A stretch of DNA of 64,000 nt from Struthio camelus. Taxonomy: Eukaryota; Chordata; Aves; Struthioniformes; Struthionidae. The DNA lies in assembly GCF_040807025.1 (NCBI RefSeq), contig NC_090942.1:193806247-193870246 (forward strand), written 5' to 3'. A model generated the notes under the pieces. It did no database searches. It had not been told where the DNA came from and worked only from the letters and a program-made list of their open reading frames with translations. Both the position numbers and the translations under genes were made by a program. This document shows, one piece after another, positions 11,721 through 24,500 of this stretch (position 1 is the first letter of the stretch; every line of letters starts with the position of its first letter).

Positions 11721-12083
11721 TTAGTCTTCCTCAGAGGAGTATCTTTGCCTGGAAAAACAATATATACAGCAACTACAAAAGACAAGGAGAAAGAGAACAG
11801 TATGGCTAATGATGAGAACACCAACAGCAAAAATGTACAGGGTTTTATCGCAGTAATCCTGAGGCTGGTGGAAAGGTGGGATGAAATTTGGCAGGTAAAC
11901 AGAAAACACCCAGTAGTTCCCAAGAATGAACCAGAGAAAGAGGAAGAGACTGAGGGTCAGATGGATGTAGTACTTGTGAGCATTCTGTCTCCAGGGATAT
12001 TCATCATCATCATCATCATCAATCACAACAGACTTGGAAAGCAGCTGCCTCATCCTGGTTGAGTCGTACAGGAGGAGAGTCAC
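11721..12083 (-). CDS. TMEM272: TMEM272 last coding exon
   Basis: Terminal coding exon of transmembrane protein 272, encoding residues 68-187 and ending in TAA at 11723-11721. The acceptor is cctccag with the exon starting at 12083. The open frame continues about 190 bases upstream into intron, so the apparent longer ORF start is not real. In order it holds the end of helix 2 (VTLLLY), a basic loop (STRMRQLLSK), an acidic run of six Asp (89-94) and the motif EYPWRQNAHKYY. Helix 3 follows (about 109-130, with LFLFLWFILGNYWVFSVY), then a loop with CDKTLY, helix 4 (about 149-177) and a short charged tail ending SSEED. The family is a four-helix membrane protein of unassigned function. The previous exon joins in phase 0 (Lys67|Val68). 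Confidence 0.93.
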   Translation of the reverse strand: MTLLLYDSTRMRQLLSKSVVIDDDDDDEYPWRQNAHKYYIHLTLSLFLFLWFILGNYWVFSVYLPNFIPPFHQPQDYCDKTLYIFAVGVLIISHTVLFLLVFCSCCIYCFSRQRYSSEED

Positions 12084-15000
12084 CTGGAGGCATTGGGGAA
12101 GAAAAGGGAACGACTTGATTAGCTGTGAAAAGGCTGAACACCATCTGGCCTCTGCCAACTTTTGGACGAAATTAAAATTGCGTGTGGGGAAGTCATGTAA
12201 GAGAAAGTTGAGGAGCCACAAATAGGGCAGATCCTGCTGGAAAAGAGTGCGTTTTTTCCTACAATTTATCAATCAGTGAATTTAGGCCAGACATTAGGAA
12301 AAACTTGCCAACAGTAAAGGCGGGAAGGCATGAGAACAGATTATGTAGGGAGATGGCAGTAGCTCCAGCACTGGAGACTTTTACAAACAGATTGCAGGAA
12401 CTTCTGAATGACTTGATTAGAGTAGTTCCTGCTTTGTAGTAAGTGATTTGTGTCCCTAGCTCTATCTTGTACTGCCATGTAGGTGAATGAGCTTGCATAA
12501 AATTATGAAGGGTCTAGACTTCCATCTGGACCTCAAAGAAATTTCCTCACATACTTGGGATGATTCTGACCAGTTTTCTTTAGCTAAGCATCATTGCTCC
12601 ATTCCATCCTTCAGTCAGAACCAGGAGAGAAATAGGTAGAACACCATGAGGTTGGGAAGGTCTGGTGAAATGCAGTAGGACTCATTAGCAACACTTGAAT
12701 GATTTCTAGTTTAGTCTTCCCTATGCAAGGTACGTAGGTAGGATGACAACAGTACAGAGAAGCTTTCAAATGTCTATGTCCTAAATGAATCTCTTAATTT
12801 TGGTAGATTTAGGAGAACTATTTACAGGAAGTCTGACAACAAAATGGAGGAATTTCTTCTTGTCTTTTTCATGGCATGGTCTCTGTTGAAGGAAACAGGA
12901 GAACCTGTGCAAGGATTTGGGTCAAACATTGTGCATCTTGTGTTACCTTGCTACCCGTGAAACATATGGCCCGGTCCTCAAGGCACTAGGTATTGTAATC
13001 CCAAACCCCCAGCTATCCTCCTTTTAGTCCCTCTTTAGGTACTCAGGTTCCCATGCAAGGCTCCCTGGAGGTAGCTGTGTCCTTGGGAAAGGACAGCTGA
13101 GCAAGGAGCAGCCTTGGTCAAACAGGAATTAAATTCAGAGGGAAAGGTAAAGGGTCTAAATTTATTAGCAGCTATGCGGAAAGACGTACTGTCTGAGCAG
13201 GGATTCTCAGCTGTGTTCTCTTTCCTGGAGTTGTACTCTGTGCTCAGTTTTCCACATGAAATGAGAAAGAAGAGCACCCCTCACTTTGTTCTCTTCCTTC
13301 TCCACTAGTCAGTGGAGAAAACACTTTCCTGAGCCAGGGAAAAATTGATAGAATGGTTCAGTTGCCTTGGTGCGTATACATAGGCTACCAGCACCTTTTA
13401 AAAAGGTGGAGATACTAAAGAAACAGATGAGGAAGCTACAGATACCTAAAGATCTGAGCCAAAATGACTAAATGGAGTCCATGGCAGGACAGTGTTCTTT
13501 CAGGCCTTATCCCATATGCAGTCTCTGAGCCTCTAACTCTAGGAGTTGAAGCTAGCCAAATATGCAGCTTAGTCACAGTTTCCATAAGCTAATACTGAAG
13601 TCAGTGCAGGCTCCTGAGTGTAACAGAGAGCAGAACTGAGACGGCTGGAGCTTAGCTAAAAGATCATGGCATCATGAGAAGGCATATGAATTAGGCAAAT
13701 CAAATTCTTCTGATCAAATGTACTGCTAGATTGCAAAATACCCAGTCCTGCTTTCATTGATGCCACATTCAAGCCAGTATTTGATTTCAGCAGGAATATT
13801 AACTGATCCACTTACCATCTTATTTAAGACAAGAAATACTGACTTCAAATCACAATAGCTAACACATGGTCAACATTTTTGATGAGGGCTTCAGTTCGTT
13901 AGCATGAAATTGTTCTTTCAGTTCTGATTTAATTTTTCCTGAACTACTGCTAAATGAACTTTTGACTATACAGAAAAGTCCAATGGTGTGATCAAATGAC
14001 TAAGCTTTTGCCAGTAGAGCACGTAGCATTGCAAATTCCTTATGTAAAGATTAAGCCCTTTTTTTTTTCTCCACTTACTTATTTCCTGACCAAAGGCCCT
14101 CAAGGGGGATGATTAGTTTCCCAGCAATATACTGTGGTCTGGATACCACTGTGTAAAGCTGAAGGGAATGTAGAAACTTGCAGAGGAATCCTCTTCTTTC
14201 CTCCTTTCAATCCTCATAAAGGAAGGAGACTAGAAACATTATCAAAGGGGGATGTAGATAGTTCCTGTCTACAGTGTCTAGCTGCCACAATATTCAATAG
14301 ATACTGCTGTTAAATAAGAGACCAGTGGGCTCCCGTTCAAGGGGCAGACTCCCTGCCCTGGAGCATTAGGCCTTGGGTCTCAACATGCACCCTGTGTGCT
14401 CTGCCTGTGCCAGGCTGGGTGCTGGGTTGCTGCTGTCCCAGTTAGCTCTGTGTGACAGCAGATGGTACCAGTATAGGCACTCTGTCTAGCAGCAGCAGTT
14501 ACTGTCCTTACCCTTCATTCCCCCAGTGGTGGCTTTCCAAAGCTTTTCCTTCAGTTCTACCCCTTTTCTTTCCTTTGGCAGGAACATCTCTGGGACAGCA
14601 AAAGGAGTTTTGCTCAATACTGCTGAGAAGCCTTGAACTAGCATTGGCTGCAGTCTAGGACAAGCCCATCCATGCCGGCTAGCAGCCAGCTAGCACGGTT
14701 GAAAAAGTGCCTGTCAGCGGTGAGTTATTGTTTGCCCCAGAGACAACCCCGTTACAGCTTTATAGTGCCCAGGCTGTAACATGGATATGGGGGTATCTCT
14801 GTTTGTCAACCATTCTCTGGCTCAGTGAGGATGTAAGCGAGCACAGTTCCTGTAAGACAGGTAGCTGTGGTTAGAGAATGCTGTGCTTAGATTAATGAGC
14901 CCTGCTATGAAGCAGAATATATTTACTCTGGAACAAGGCCATGCTACTGCATCGCCATTGCTTTTAGCCAGGCTGGAGCGTGGGTAAAGCGAGCTCACGT

Positions 15001-15446
15001 TTGCTTGCAAAGGACTCTGTACAAACACCTGTAGTTTTATAGCATTCCCAAAGCTAGGAGAATAGCTTCACCCTTTGTTCAGCCTCTACATCTGAAAACG
15101 AAAGAGAAAGGTGTGACAGGCTTGGAGGACTGCTTGAGGAAGGAGGATCCCATTTACCATGGTCCTCCATGTTCTGTAGTCATTTATATCAGTAGGGATG
15201 GTAACACAGATGCCCGTGATCTAGGAGAAAGTCACAGAGCAATGTGTGGAACAACACTGAATAAAACTCATTAGAGCCTCACTTGACTGATTTGTGCTTT
15301 CAGTGCTGGAACAAACATGGTTTAATCCAGATAGCTGTCTTCAGTGCTGCACACACACAGCTTTCTGGAGCCATAATTAAGCCACAACTTCAGCATGTCA
15401 AAGTCTAATCACACAAAATATTTTTCACACATAGAAGGCACGTTAC
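12084..15446 (-). other. TMEM272 intron 3 (last)
   Basis: A 3.36 kb intron between the helix 2 exon and the last exon. It holds an old CR1 remnant at 12281-12439. The remaining open frames have no recognisable content. Confidence 0.8.
12281..12439 (+). mobile_element. Old CR1 LINE 3' fragment
   Basis: The segment reads ccagacattaggaaaaactt, then aacagtaaaggcgg, then agggagatggcagtagctccag, then acttttacaaacagattg. This parallels the 3' end of CR1 (the coding end downstream of reverse transcriptase) in plus orientation. It is heavily diverged, with no open frame and no intact terminal repeat. Confidence 0.7.
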
Positions 15447-15529
15447 CTTTAAGCTGCCAATCACGCCGCCCACCAACAGATATAATGGAATTAGTGGCTG
15501 AACTGGGCAATCTTCCAAGAACTTCATTC
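15447..15529 (-). CDS. TMEM272: TMEM272 internal coding exon (helix 2)
   Basis: An 83-base exon with acceptor attcag (AG at 15531-15530) and donor AAG|GTAACG (15446). It begins with two bases (GA) that complete Gly40, then encodes 27 residues: MKFLEDCPVQP followed by LIPLYLLVGGVIGSLK. The DCPxQPxIPLYL motif is characteristic of TMEM272-type proteins and leads into the second membrane helix. It ends in phase 0, matching the last exon. The exon is too short for ORF scanning and was found by reading the minus strand for this motif. Confidence 0.92.
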
Positions 15530-18500
15530 CTGAATAGCAAAAATTAATAATGTTTGTTATCTCAAGTGATCACGTAGTGCAACATGCTGTGTTGTGAAAA
15601 GTAAAACTGCTGCAAGTGTGATTCTTATAACCAAAACTTGTATGCAGCATCCATTGAAATGGGGGCTGAACTGAATGAGATTTGGGTTTGACACTACAGG
15701 TGTGAGGGTGAGGAAGGAACATACAGCAGGAGAAGGAAGAGAAAGTGCACAGGTCACAACAGGGTTACAGCATTACTCAACTGAGCCATCTACACAGGTG
15801 TATTGGCTTCAACCATTGTACTTTTGTTAAATGAGTGATAAGCTTAGCTAGTCAGGAATATCTGGAGGAAGCATAATTTTCATCACAAATAGAACAATCC
15901 AAACTGTTCCTGTAAATGAGGAATTCTAAGCAGCTTCTCCCAGGTCTTTCCTGCTCATTAGCTCCCATGAATATGGCATGTTCCTGAGTCAGATGCCTTG
16001 AAACTTGGGAGCCAGAGCTCATGGGAGCTCCTGAAGCCGTTTTAGCTTCCCAGGCAGCTAACAGGGAACCAGAGAAGCCCGAATTTCCAGGATGTTTGGG
16101 TTGCTGGAGGCTTAAAGCACTGGTTGTTATGGAGCCAGGGATTCTGGCAACTCTCAAATCTACTGGAAGAAAGGGAAAGCTGAGTAAGTTTTAGGGAAGA
16201 GATTTTATGGCAGTATAAGGATGATGCTGGCATTAAACACCGAAGCTTGTGATACAGGTCTGTGGTAGTGAGCCTCATCTGTCCAAATTTAGATGTCTGC
16301 AATGCAGGCATCCATATCTGAACTACTTTCCTAGACACTCTTTATAGTCAATAGGGAGAAATAGACACTTATAAAATCCAATTCATCTTGTCCTAAGATA
16401 GACAGTTAAAATAGGTCAGATGAACTGTGCCCTGAAAGTGCCTCTTTCTCTCTATGACTGTACAGGGAATCTAGATAGCCAGCTATAAATGTCTAAAGTT
16501 AGCTGAGATGAATCCCCTGCCTAAGTGTCCTACCCATTGGCATCTTTACTCAGTTTTATACTGCTTGTTGCACTACAGTTTTACTGTGATTGATCCCATG
16601 TTTCAGGCCTTCTTCTGATCACTTGTAGAGGGCCAGAAAGAATTTTCTGTTTTCTTCTTCTTCAAGTAAGATTTGTTTTCTAGGAGGATTTTTTACTTTC
16701 CTCTGAAGCATTGTGGTTATCTACGCACAAGATGCTGAAAGCAATATGCTGGTCTAAATATCTTTCAGGTGGAACATGTTACTCCCATGGCCAAGATTAT
16801 AACTAAACAGGTGGCTTGGGTTCAGAAAAGATGTACAAGCATTTTTTTTGCCTTCTTCTGTAGGTGTAATCTTTACCTTGACAGTTTGCCTACCAAATTC
16901 ACTGCTATTACTGGTCCAGAGCATTGCTGATGCCCTGAATCTCTCCTGTGCTCCTTGTATAGTGTAATGTAGGTGTTGTAGATTTTTGTTTTCTTACTGT
17001 AGATTTTACATTAGTCTTAGGATGCAGGGAAGTGTTTTGCGGTCAGCTATATGTAAGGGCTACAGGGTCTAATGAACTCTTTCATACTAAATACTTGTGT
17101 TACCAGCCTTCCCACAACTGAAAAGGGCTGGACTTGGATGGACTTGGACTCTGTGCCTTCTTGTCCCCTATTCCCAGGCTGTCATTTTTATCTATTTTGC
17201 CACTACTGAACACTGAGGATCATTCTGGGACCTGCCCAGACTCCCAACTTTACAGAGTGGGCTGCAGGGAAATCGGCAAGAATTAAATCATTTTCAGAAA
17301 GCAGCTGCCAGGGTTTCCAGAGTCCTGGCCCTGTAACAGCCTGCCACAAAAGCAGCTGGCTGGGGACCTCAGGGAGTATATTTCAGTTAAGAAACTAGGC
17401 AATTGCTACTTCCAGTGTATTACTGAGATTCTGACTTGAGAGAGAATTCAAGAAAACGTGCCAGTTTTGTCATGGAGTTGAGAATCCATTTCCCAGACAA
17501 GTCTATTCTGGAGTCACCTCATACCTGTAGCATGACAGCCGTCAGTTTTGGGAAAGATTTGAATGACAAGTAATGGTACTTAGTAGTTTTGGGGAGAATA
17601 TTCCAGGCAGAGATGATGGTGAAAGAGGAGGTGAAAGGGGATAATACAGCAATAATTTAAAAAAAAAACAGCATTGTGGGTGAAAAAGAAATATGGACCT
17701 ACCATTGATAGATGGGCAGTGACATTTGTCATAGTGAAATCTAGGCGCATGTATGATGTACCAACCAATTCACACGCAGCGTGTGTGTGATTCATTCAGG
17801 AGCACCAAAACTAGGGTGAGTACATCAGTGCTAGCACTTCTTTTTCATGAGCACGGGCCATGTTCTCCTTTGACTGTTAATGCTGGGAATAGATGGACCA
17901 TGAGAGATCAAAGCTTTGCTTCTAATCAGAGTTTCCAACGCTCACTAATAGGCTGAATAAGAAAATAGTGTTCGGACAACTACTGGGAGCACTTGAGAGG
18001 TGAGGAATTATTTAATTTGGTGTAGATATGAGTATGAGGAATAGTACTGGGTTAAGTTTGAGCGGGGGAAGATTTAGACAGGCTATGAAGAAAAAGATGT
18101 CATCAGCTTTCAAATGTGATTTGGCTAACCGAGGAGATCACTGTGTGTAAAGGTAGTCTGGACAACATGCAGGACTGTGTTACTTGGAACAATCCTTCAT
18201 TGTCGGGGAAAATAAAAACAAATTAAAAAAATAATCTAGGTGGCCCTTCCATTGCTATTTTTATTTTTGGAATGTTTAGTGAAAAAAGTATCAATTCTAC
18301 TAGTTAAAAATAGAAAGCTGTTAAACGATCTGTGGCTTAAATGGTGTAACATGTGTAGAGCTTGGAAAATTTGCTAGGTCCTCTCCATGTATCTTGACTT
18401 ACACAAAATTTTAAGACTATATAGTGTTAGTGTGTCATTACTGCTAGGGCTACCAGTCATTCATCTCTGAGTTTTAACTAATAGTATTATAATTTGTCTA

Positions 18501-19145
18501 TTAACATTTGAAATTTCTCGCAGTTGTCCTCTGCAGAAAGCAAGGAACAAAATGACTGGAGGCACATCGGTAAGTCATTCTCAGGGATCATTGTAACAGA
18601 ATGTTATCCAAAAATCAAAGGGCTTTGTTTCAATAACAAATATCTGCGTTTTACTTTGACATTTAATATTCCTAAAAATGCTTTTGCAGATAAGTAGCTG
18701 CGGGAAAGCAATATCCTCTGACAACACTGTATTACAGTGACATTATCTCTTAATTTCAGTAAGTTGTGAAAAAAAAGGGCTCTATATCTGATGCAGGAGT
18801 TACCCAGAGCTCCAGGCTAATATCTTACAATACACTTTCCATTTCTCACTGATCGTAAAGATATTATGAAATATTCCTAGGAAATTATATTTATAATTGG
18901 TTGGATTCCAGCCCTGGATTCATTTCCAGAAGGCTAGCTGTCAACATGCACGCAAGCTGTGCCACAGTGTACGTGATACCTTCCTACCCCTATTTCATAG
19001 CTCAGACATATTCAGCCTGGCAAAAAGCTAAAGCTAAAATCCTCTTATGGGATAAATAGCAATTTTAAGTCACGGATAAGCATAAGAGCCTAAGTGTTGA
19101 GATGTAACAGTTCAGCACATCTACCAACTTCCTAGTTGCTCCATA

Positions 19146-19182
19146 AGCCCTAATTAGAACTCCCTAATTCCTAATTAGGGCT
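19146..19182. repeat. Perfect 12-bp inverted repeat
   Basis: The arm agccctaattag (19146-19157) is the exact reverse complement of ctaattagggct (19171-19182), with a 13-base spacer that itself contains ccctaatt. The DNA or RNA can form a hairpin. Confidence 0.9.
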
Positions 19183-19864
19183 CCCTAATCAGAGTCCTAT
19201 CACAGTCATCTCCGATACTCAGAAGGGCCCAGATAAAGGAAGGAGCACCAACCTTTAGCTGAATATATTTTATGTGAATCTGGCCAAATATAGATGTCTA
19301 CAGCTAGGCTAGTTGTACAGATGCCCTTAAAAGTCATCTCACTCTAATGCAGGCACCTAAAAGAGGGTATGGGACTTGCGCTGTCAGAAGTGCCTGTTTC
19401 TCTTCACTGGCTGCAAGGGAAGCACAGGGTTACAGTTACAGATGTGTACAGTCCAAAGCCAGGTGGGATGCATTTTGCCACAGCATCTGCACGTCCGTAG
19501 AGTTCATTTGCACCATCTTTCATTAGTAATGAGAGAGAAGGTGAACAGCTTCGCAAGGACACCAATCCGTAACGATTGCAAAGGTTCTTGAGGACGAGAC
19601 TTAAAATTCAAAGTGATCCAGATAGACTGGAAAAAGCCGTCTGCAACGTATGAGATGATATTCGATGAAGTCAAGCACTACATACAGGAAAGAAAACTTA
19701 AATGAAAATAAAAAATAAGAAAGGTCTGATAAAGAGCAGCATTGCCAAAAAGCATCTGGACTTACAGTGCCCCATAAACTAAATTGGAGCCAATGAGCTG
19801 GAGCGGAGAGAGCGTATTTCATTATGAGGTGTATTTACAGGAATCCTGCACGTTAAACAGGGCA

Positions 19865-20345
19865 GCTAATTATTCTGCACTACTCATTCCTGAGGTCTCA
19901 GCTGGAGTATTGTGTTCTGTCACATTTTTTGAGGGGAAAAATAGTTACATTGGCCAGAGGCCAGAAGAGAGAAGCAAAAATGCAAAAAAAGCTATAGAAA
20001 CAATGACCTGTGAGGTCAGGTTGAAAGAACTGAGTTTTTGAGATCTCTGGAAAGAGAAGACTGAGTGGGGATATGCTAACAGCCTTCAAATACTTCAAAG
20101 GTTGTTGTGAGTAGGACAATGACCAATCTATCTTTGTGACCGTGGCATATAGGACAGGTTGTAATCTGTTTAATTTGCCGCAGGGAAGATTTAGGTTGGA
20201 TATAGGGAAAAATATTTTGTCTGTGAGAGCTATAAAATGCTGAAATAGGCTCCTTGGGAAGCTGTGGAATTTCCTTGAGTAAGGACAAATCAGACATCTG
20301 TCAGAGATGCCGTGAGCATGCAAATCCTGTCTGAAAGTGGACATT
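19865..20345 (+). mobile_element. Old CR1 LINE fragment
   Basis: Diverged CR1 in plus orientation. Recognisable pieces in order are 'cctgaggtctcagctggagtattgtgttctg', 'gaactgagtttttgagatctctggaaagagaaga', 'gggatatgctaacagccttcaaatac', 'gcagggaagatttaggttggatataggg' and 'gggaagctgtggaatttccttga'. These follow the order of the CR1 ORF2 C-terminus and 3' end. No open frame survives. Confidence 0.75.
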
Positions 20346-21480
20346 GGCTGGCGGCTCTATCAATTTTTCTCAAAGTGTGGATCACAACCTCGGGGAGGAT
20401 GTGAAAGGCCCAAAGGAAGACACAAAGTGTTAGAAAAAGGTCTTTTTAAAAATATAATGTCTGTGTTAATGATAAAGAAAATATGATGCTTAAGAAAGCA
20501 AATGAGAGCCTTACACATCTTAAAAATGTGTAAAATTAGGCAGCTCATAGTATGTGCTTTTCCTTTCTTAAATATTTGATCTTGAAATGCTACTCACAAA
20601 TCCAGCCTTCAGGGGGTTATACAGAGACACATGAGTCAAAAAACAGGTTACATTTTCAAAAAGTTAGAGAAACAGCAGACTTGATGATCTCTTCTTTCCT
20701 TCCAGCCCTGCACTTCTAGGATTTTTGCAGTGCGGTTAATACAGAGTAGATCAGATTAATGAAATCGCCTCATCCGTTGGATTTGAAGCTTCCTCCCGCA
20801 GAAGAAACTGAAACACCCACAGCACTTTGCCAAGCGTTGGTAGCCTAAGCAGCAATTGTGCCAAAGGCAATACTCCAGTAAAAAAAAAGTGAGTTAAAAT
20901 AGGCTTAGGGCTCAGAACATGTCGGCAATTTCATGGTTAAAAAAAAAATTGAGGAAGTGTTTCAAATACCACAAAAATAAGCAATGCAAAACCAGAAAAT
21001 TCAGAGGCGTGGTTAAATTTAAAGAAATTTAAACATTTTCAGATATGAAAATATATTGTTAAGGCCACCAAATACGCTGTCTCCCACCCTGTATTGGGGT
21101 GACAGTGATGGAGTATTTAAGGACAAACAAGCTCAGACTCAAGAACTGCTTCCTCCATGCCTCTGCACAGTTTTAAAGGGCCCAATATGAGAACGGATGA
21201 TGCTTATGATGTTAGTCTGATTATGCCCTTTATGTGAATCGCTGGAAATTTAACCCACCTGGGCTCACCAATCTGCGTTAACAGACCTGTATTCCCTGTA
21301 ACAGAGGATCTCCAAAAGAGACTTTAACAATTACCCCGAAGTATTCAATGCACTTACATGAACACATCTATACTAGCTGCTATAAATCCAGTTCCAACTT
21401 GCCTCTCTCACAAGTTCCATTAACCTGCCACACAGTGCCAGGAAGTTCATATTTTTATGTTTCTTTAATAGTCAACTTAC

Positions 21481-21540
21481 CTGTAAAAGCCATGGACAAT
21501 GGTAAAGCAAGGAAAGCAAGGAGCCCAAATATAAAGCATG
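21481..21540 (-). CDS. TMEM272: TMEM272 internal coding exon (helix 1)
   Basis: A 60-base exon with a strong pyrimidine-rich acceptor (a T-rich tract then ttcacag, AG at 21542-21541) and a consensus donor ACAG|GTAAG (21480). It starts with CA, completing Ala20, and encodes residues 21-39 (CFIFGLLAFLALPLSMAFT) plus the first base of Gly40. This is the first membrane helix. Phase 1 at both ends agrees with the neighbouring exons. Confidence 0.9.
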
Positions 21541-24500
21541 CTGTGAATTAAAAACAAAAAACAAAAAAGATAGCATTACTGGGGCTGGCTGAAGTTTAAA
21601 GAACAGAAGTGCAATGCAATGTTTTGTAGACTCTTACCCGTATAGGTGTGTAGCAAGTAATGGGTTGAGTACATTGTGTTTATTGTCCAGCATTCAAGAT
21701 GACCAGACCCGACAAGGGGTTTATCACTCTCCCACAACTCAAGCTTCCATTTTTTAACTGGCACTTTTTTAATCCTCCTACCAGTGTTAATAGCATGAGA
21801 GACATGAACTGCTTTTGTCGCTACTGTTCCTAGCTGTCTTATTGCAAGGGCAAGTATCTGCTGCATCAGCAGCAGAGACGCCAACAGGTTACTGTGCCAT
21901 AGCAAGTAACTTTGCACAAGCTGATCCATGGCAACTGATGAGCCGTAACTGTTTGCTAAGCAAACAGCAGCTTTAATGCCATTCCACTCAGTTTTCATTG
22001 ATAGCTAAATAAACTGTACTGCAGACGTGAATAGTTTTTGCCTGGCCTGGCTTCCTCGTCCAGCTCAGCCCATGATCACAGAGGCGGCAGCTCTGCTGCA
22101 AAGAGTGGGACTTGTCATGGGGATAGATCTGCTTACGCTGCATGGACTGATGCTCTTGGGGTGCACATAAGCTGTTCTCATGGATGATCTGATCTGAGAT
22201 GCTCAGTTACTCCCCAGAGAGTTGCTAGTGTAGCTGAGCCCTGAAACTTTCACAGCGCTTGCCAATACTGCAGTGGCTGCACGCTTGTCTTTGCAGGAAG
22301 CGAGAAACAATACCATCAAGAGCAGTGTGAAAGGGCTGTCTTCTTCATAAGAGCTGTCACCTCTGTGCCTAATCATGACCATTTGGCAGTGTTAAAGTGA
22401 AACACTCCCTGGCAAAATGAGGTTAAAACATAATGAGGAAATTCGGTACTTAGCATCCCTGCAGAGCACTTCTGAAAATGAATTCTATAAGAAGACAAAG
22501 TGGAGGCAGATAGAGAGTGCAGAAGGGCTGAAAAGGACATGGAAAAGGAAAAAAGTAGGATATCCCCCTGGAGGTTTATGAAACAAATTGGAATGTTAGA
22601 GTAAGCATTTGGTGATGGCTTGGGACCTACCCTTCCCCAAGTGTGATGCAGTTCCCAAGTAGCCCTGCACACTCAGTGCCACCGAATCATACTCTCTGTG
22701 AGACACGTGCCTTCCCTGCTCCGGGCAGGAGCGGGTGCACTGCCAGCCCCTTGGCTATCTGCGTTGCCACTCAGGGTAACTGCGTAGCACTGGCGATCTG
22801 GAGCCGTCAGGGTGCCTTCCAGAGCAAAGCAAACATCATTATCTCCATTTTACAGAAAGAGAAACTGAGACAGAGGACATAGGAACGTCATCAAAATTCA
22901 GGGTAGACCCACCAGCTTTTCTGATCCGTAGTCACTTTTCCAGGGAACACACCGTCCCCTCCACACATTGCCTATGTTTTCTCAGCAGAGAAGAACGATC
23001 TCGTACTTCAGCACTTGAGAAACATCTTTATCAAAAGTAGCATGTTTAATACATCTATGAATTGGTAGAGGCTGATAGTATTTTGCACTGAAGAAAGCAC
23101 TTCTTTTCCTTTATGCCAGCTGCTCCTCCTCTCTCTGCTGGCCTGTCTCTCACACTCCCATTTTTGCTCAGTTTCTTCCATTTCTTGAATGCTGCACAGT
23201 ACAGAAATCCTTCCTCTCTTTCAATAGCATCCTACACTTGACTAAGCTCTTTCAAGCGCTGACAGCCTCTCATTAGACGAATTCTGCCCAGAATTTCCCT
23301 TTTCACCAAATGTCACATTTCTTACAGGGCACTCTTGCTGTTACGTTATCCGGAGTATTAGTTTCATATTCTGAACCAACATTATTATAGTCAGGTTGGC
23401 TTCTAAACAAACCTGTGAATGTTACCGCCAAATAGTGCCCGATTGCCTGGGTAACTACTGACATCTATTACCCAAATGAATGCAGTTCAGGCATGCAGGA
23501 GCGACATCAACTGGCTGATGTTACCGTCAGGACTGTTGGCCCATCACCACACTGTCGCGGCTTGACTCTCGAGAGAGAAGGTCACCCCTCTGCCTGAGGT
23601 TTCATATCCTGCCTCTGTTTCTGCCCATGCTTCATGAGCAGCGTGCAATAAGGAGCCTGGTAGCAGGAGAAATTGTGTCATTTCTTAATTGTGCGGTGAC
23701 GAGTGCCTGAGCTCCCTAGGGAGGGATGCTGCGGCGTGCTCTGTAAAAAGCTCAGCAGGGCACAGGAATATGTGGAACGGTGCATCTGGCACACAGGTGT
23801 CTGTGTTTGCATTTGTCTAGCATCTACCCAATAGCTTGATTTTGGAGGGGAGGTAGGGGCCTCTTGCAGCTCAAGAGAAAAAGATAATGGCTCATTAATT
23901 CTCTTCCCCAAAGCAGTGGCTGGGAATGTATTTACTCATTATCTCCCCATTCAGCTTCAGCCTCTTAGGTTTCGAATTAGAGGGGCAGATGCGTAGTCTG
24001 GGAAGGCTTCCAGATTTGTGTTTAACAAAGTGAGACTCTCAACAATCGGCACAATCGACTACACAACTGGCAGAGCTCGGCAGTCACTCTGAATGCCGCT
24101 AGCAGCACCAAAGACTGTTTTCCCCTAAATGTGTGGGGTTTTCACAGAAATACTCGCTCGTCAGGGCTCACACATTCTGCCTGGATTTGTCTGGGTTTTG
24201 CTGCCCCATTCTGGCCTGAAGACAAATTGCTTGAGAAAATGTTATTTGCCGCAGGGCAGTTAGGCCAGCACAATTCTGCAGAGAGGAAGGTGGTATCTGT
24301 GCAGTTTCATGCATGTGACTTGTGATATTTCTGAATAAGTGATAACTCCTCATGGGCTGATCAGAAATGCCCCTGGACCTGTTCCCAGAAAAAGTTGCAA
24401 GAAAAAGCTGGTAATCTGTAAAAACATAAGCTGGTGAAGGAAAAATTTCCAGATATGGCTCAGAAGAACATCTGCCCTGAAAACCTGATGTCAAGGTACG

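Larger units (their letters stand above)
15530..21480 (-). other. TMEM272 intron 2
   Basis: A 5.95 kb intron between the helix 1 and helix 2 exons. It contains a CR1 remnant (about 19865-20345), a perfect 12-base inverted repeat (19146-19182) and diverged stretches with a recurring 'tagatgtctaca/aggcacctaa' character (16261-16500 and 19262-19375). No other coding exon was recognised. Confidence 0.75.

Noticed and set aside
12084-12272. N-terminal part of the 183-codon frame containing the last TMEM272 exon
   Set aside because: It is intron read-through upstream of a clear acceptor (cctccag); the helix 2 exon at 15447-15529 joins in phase instead.
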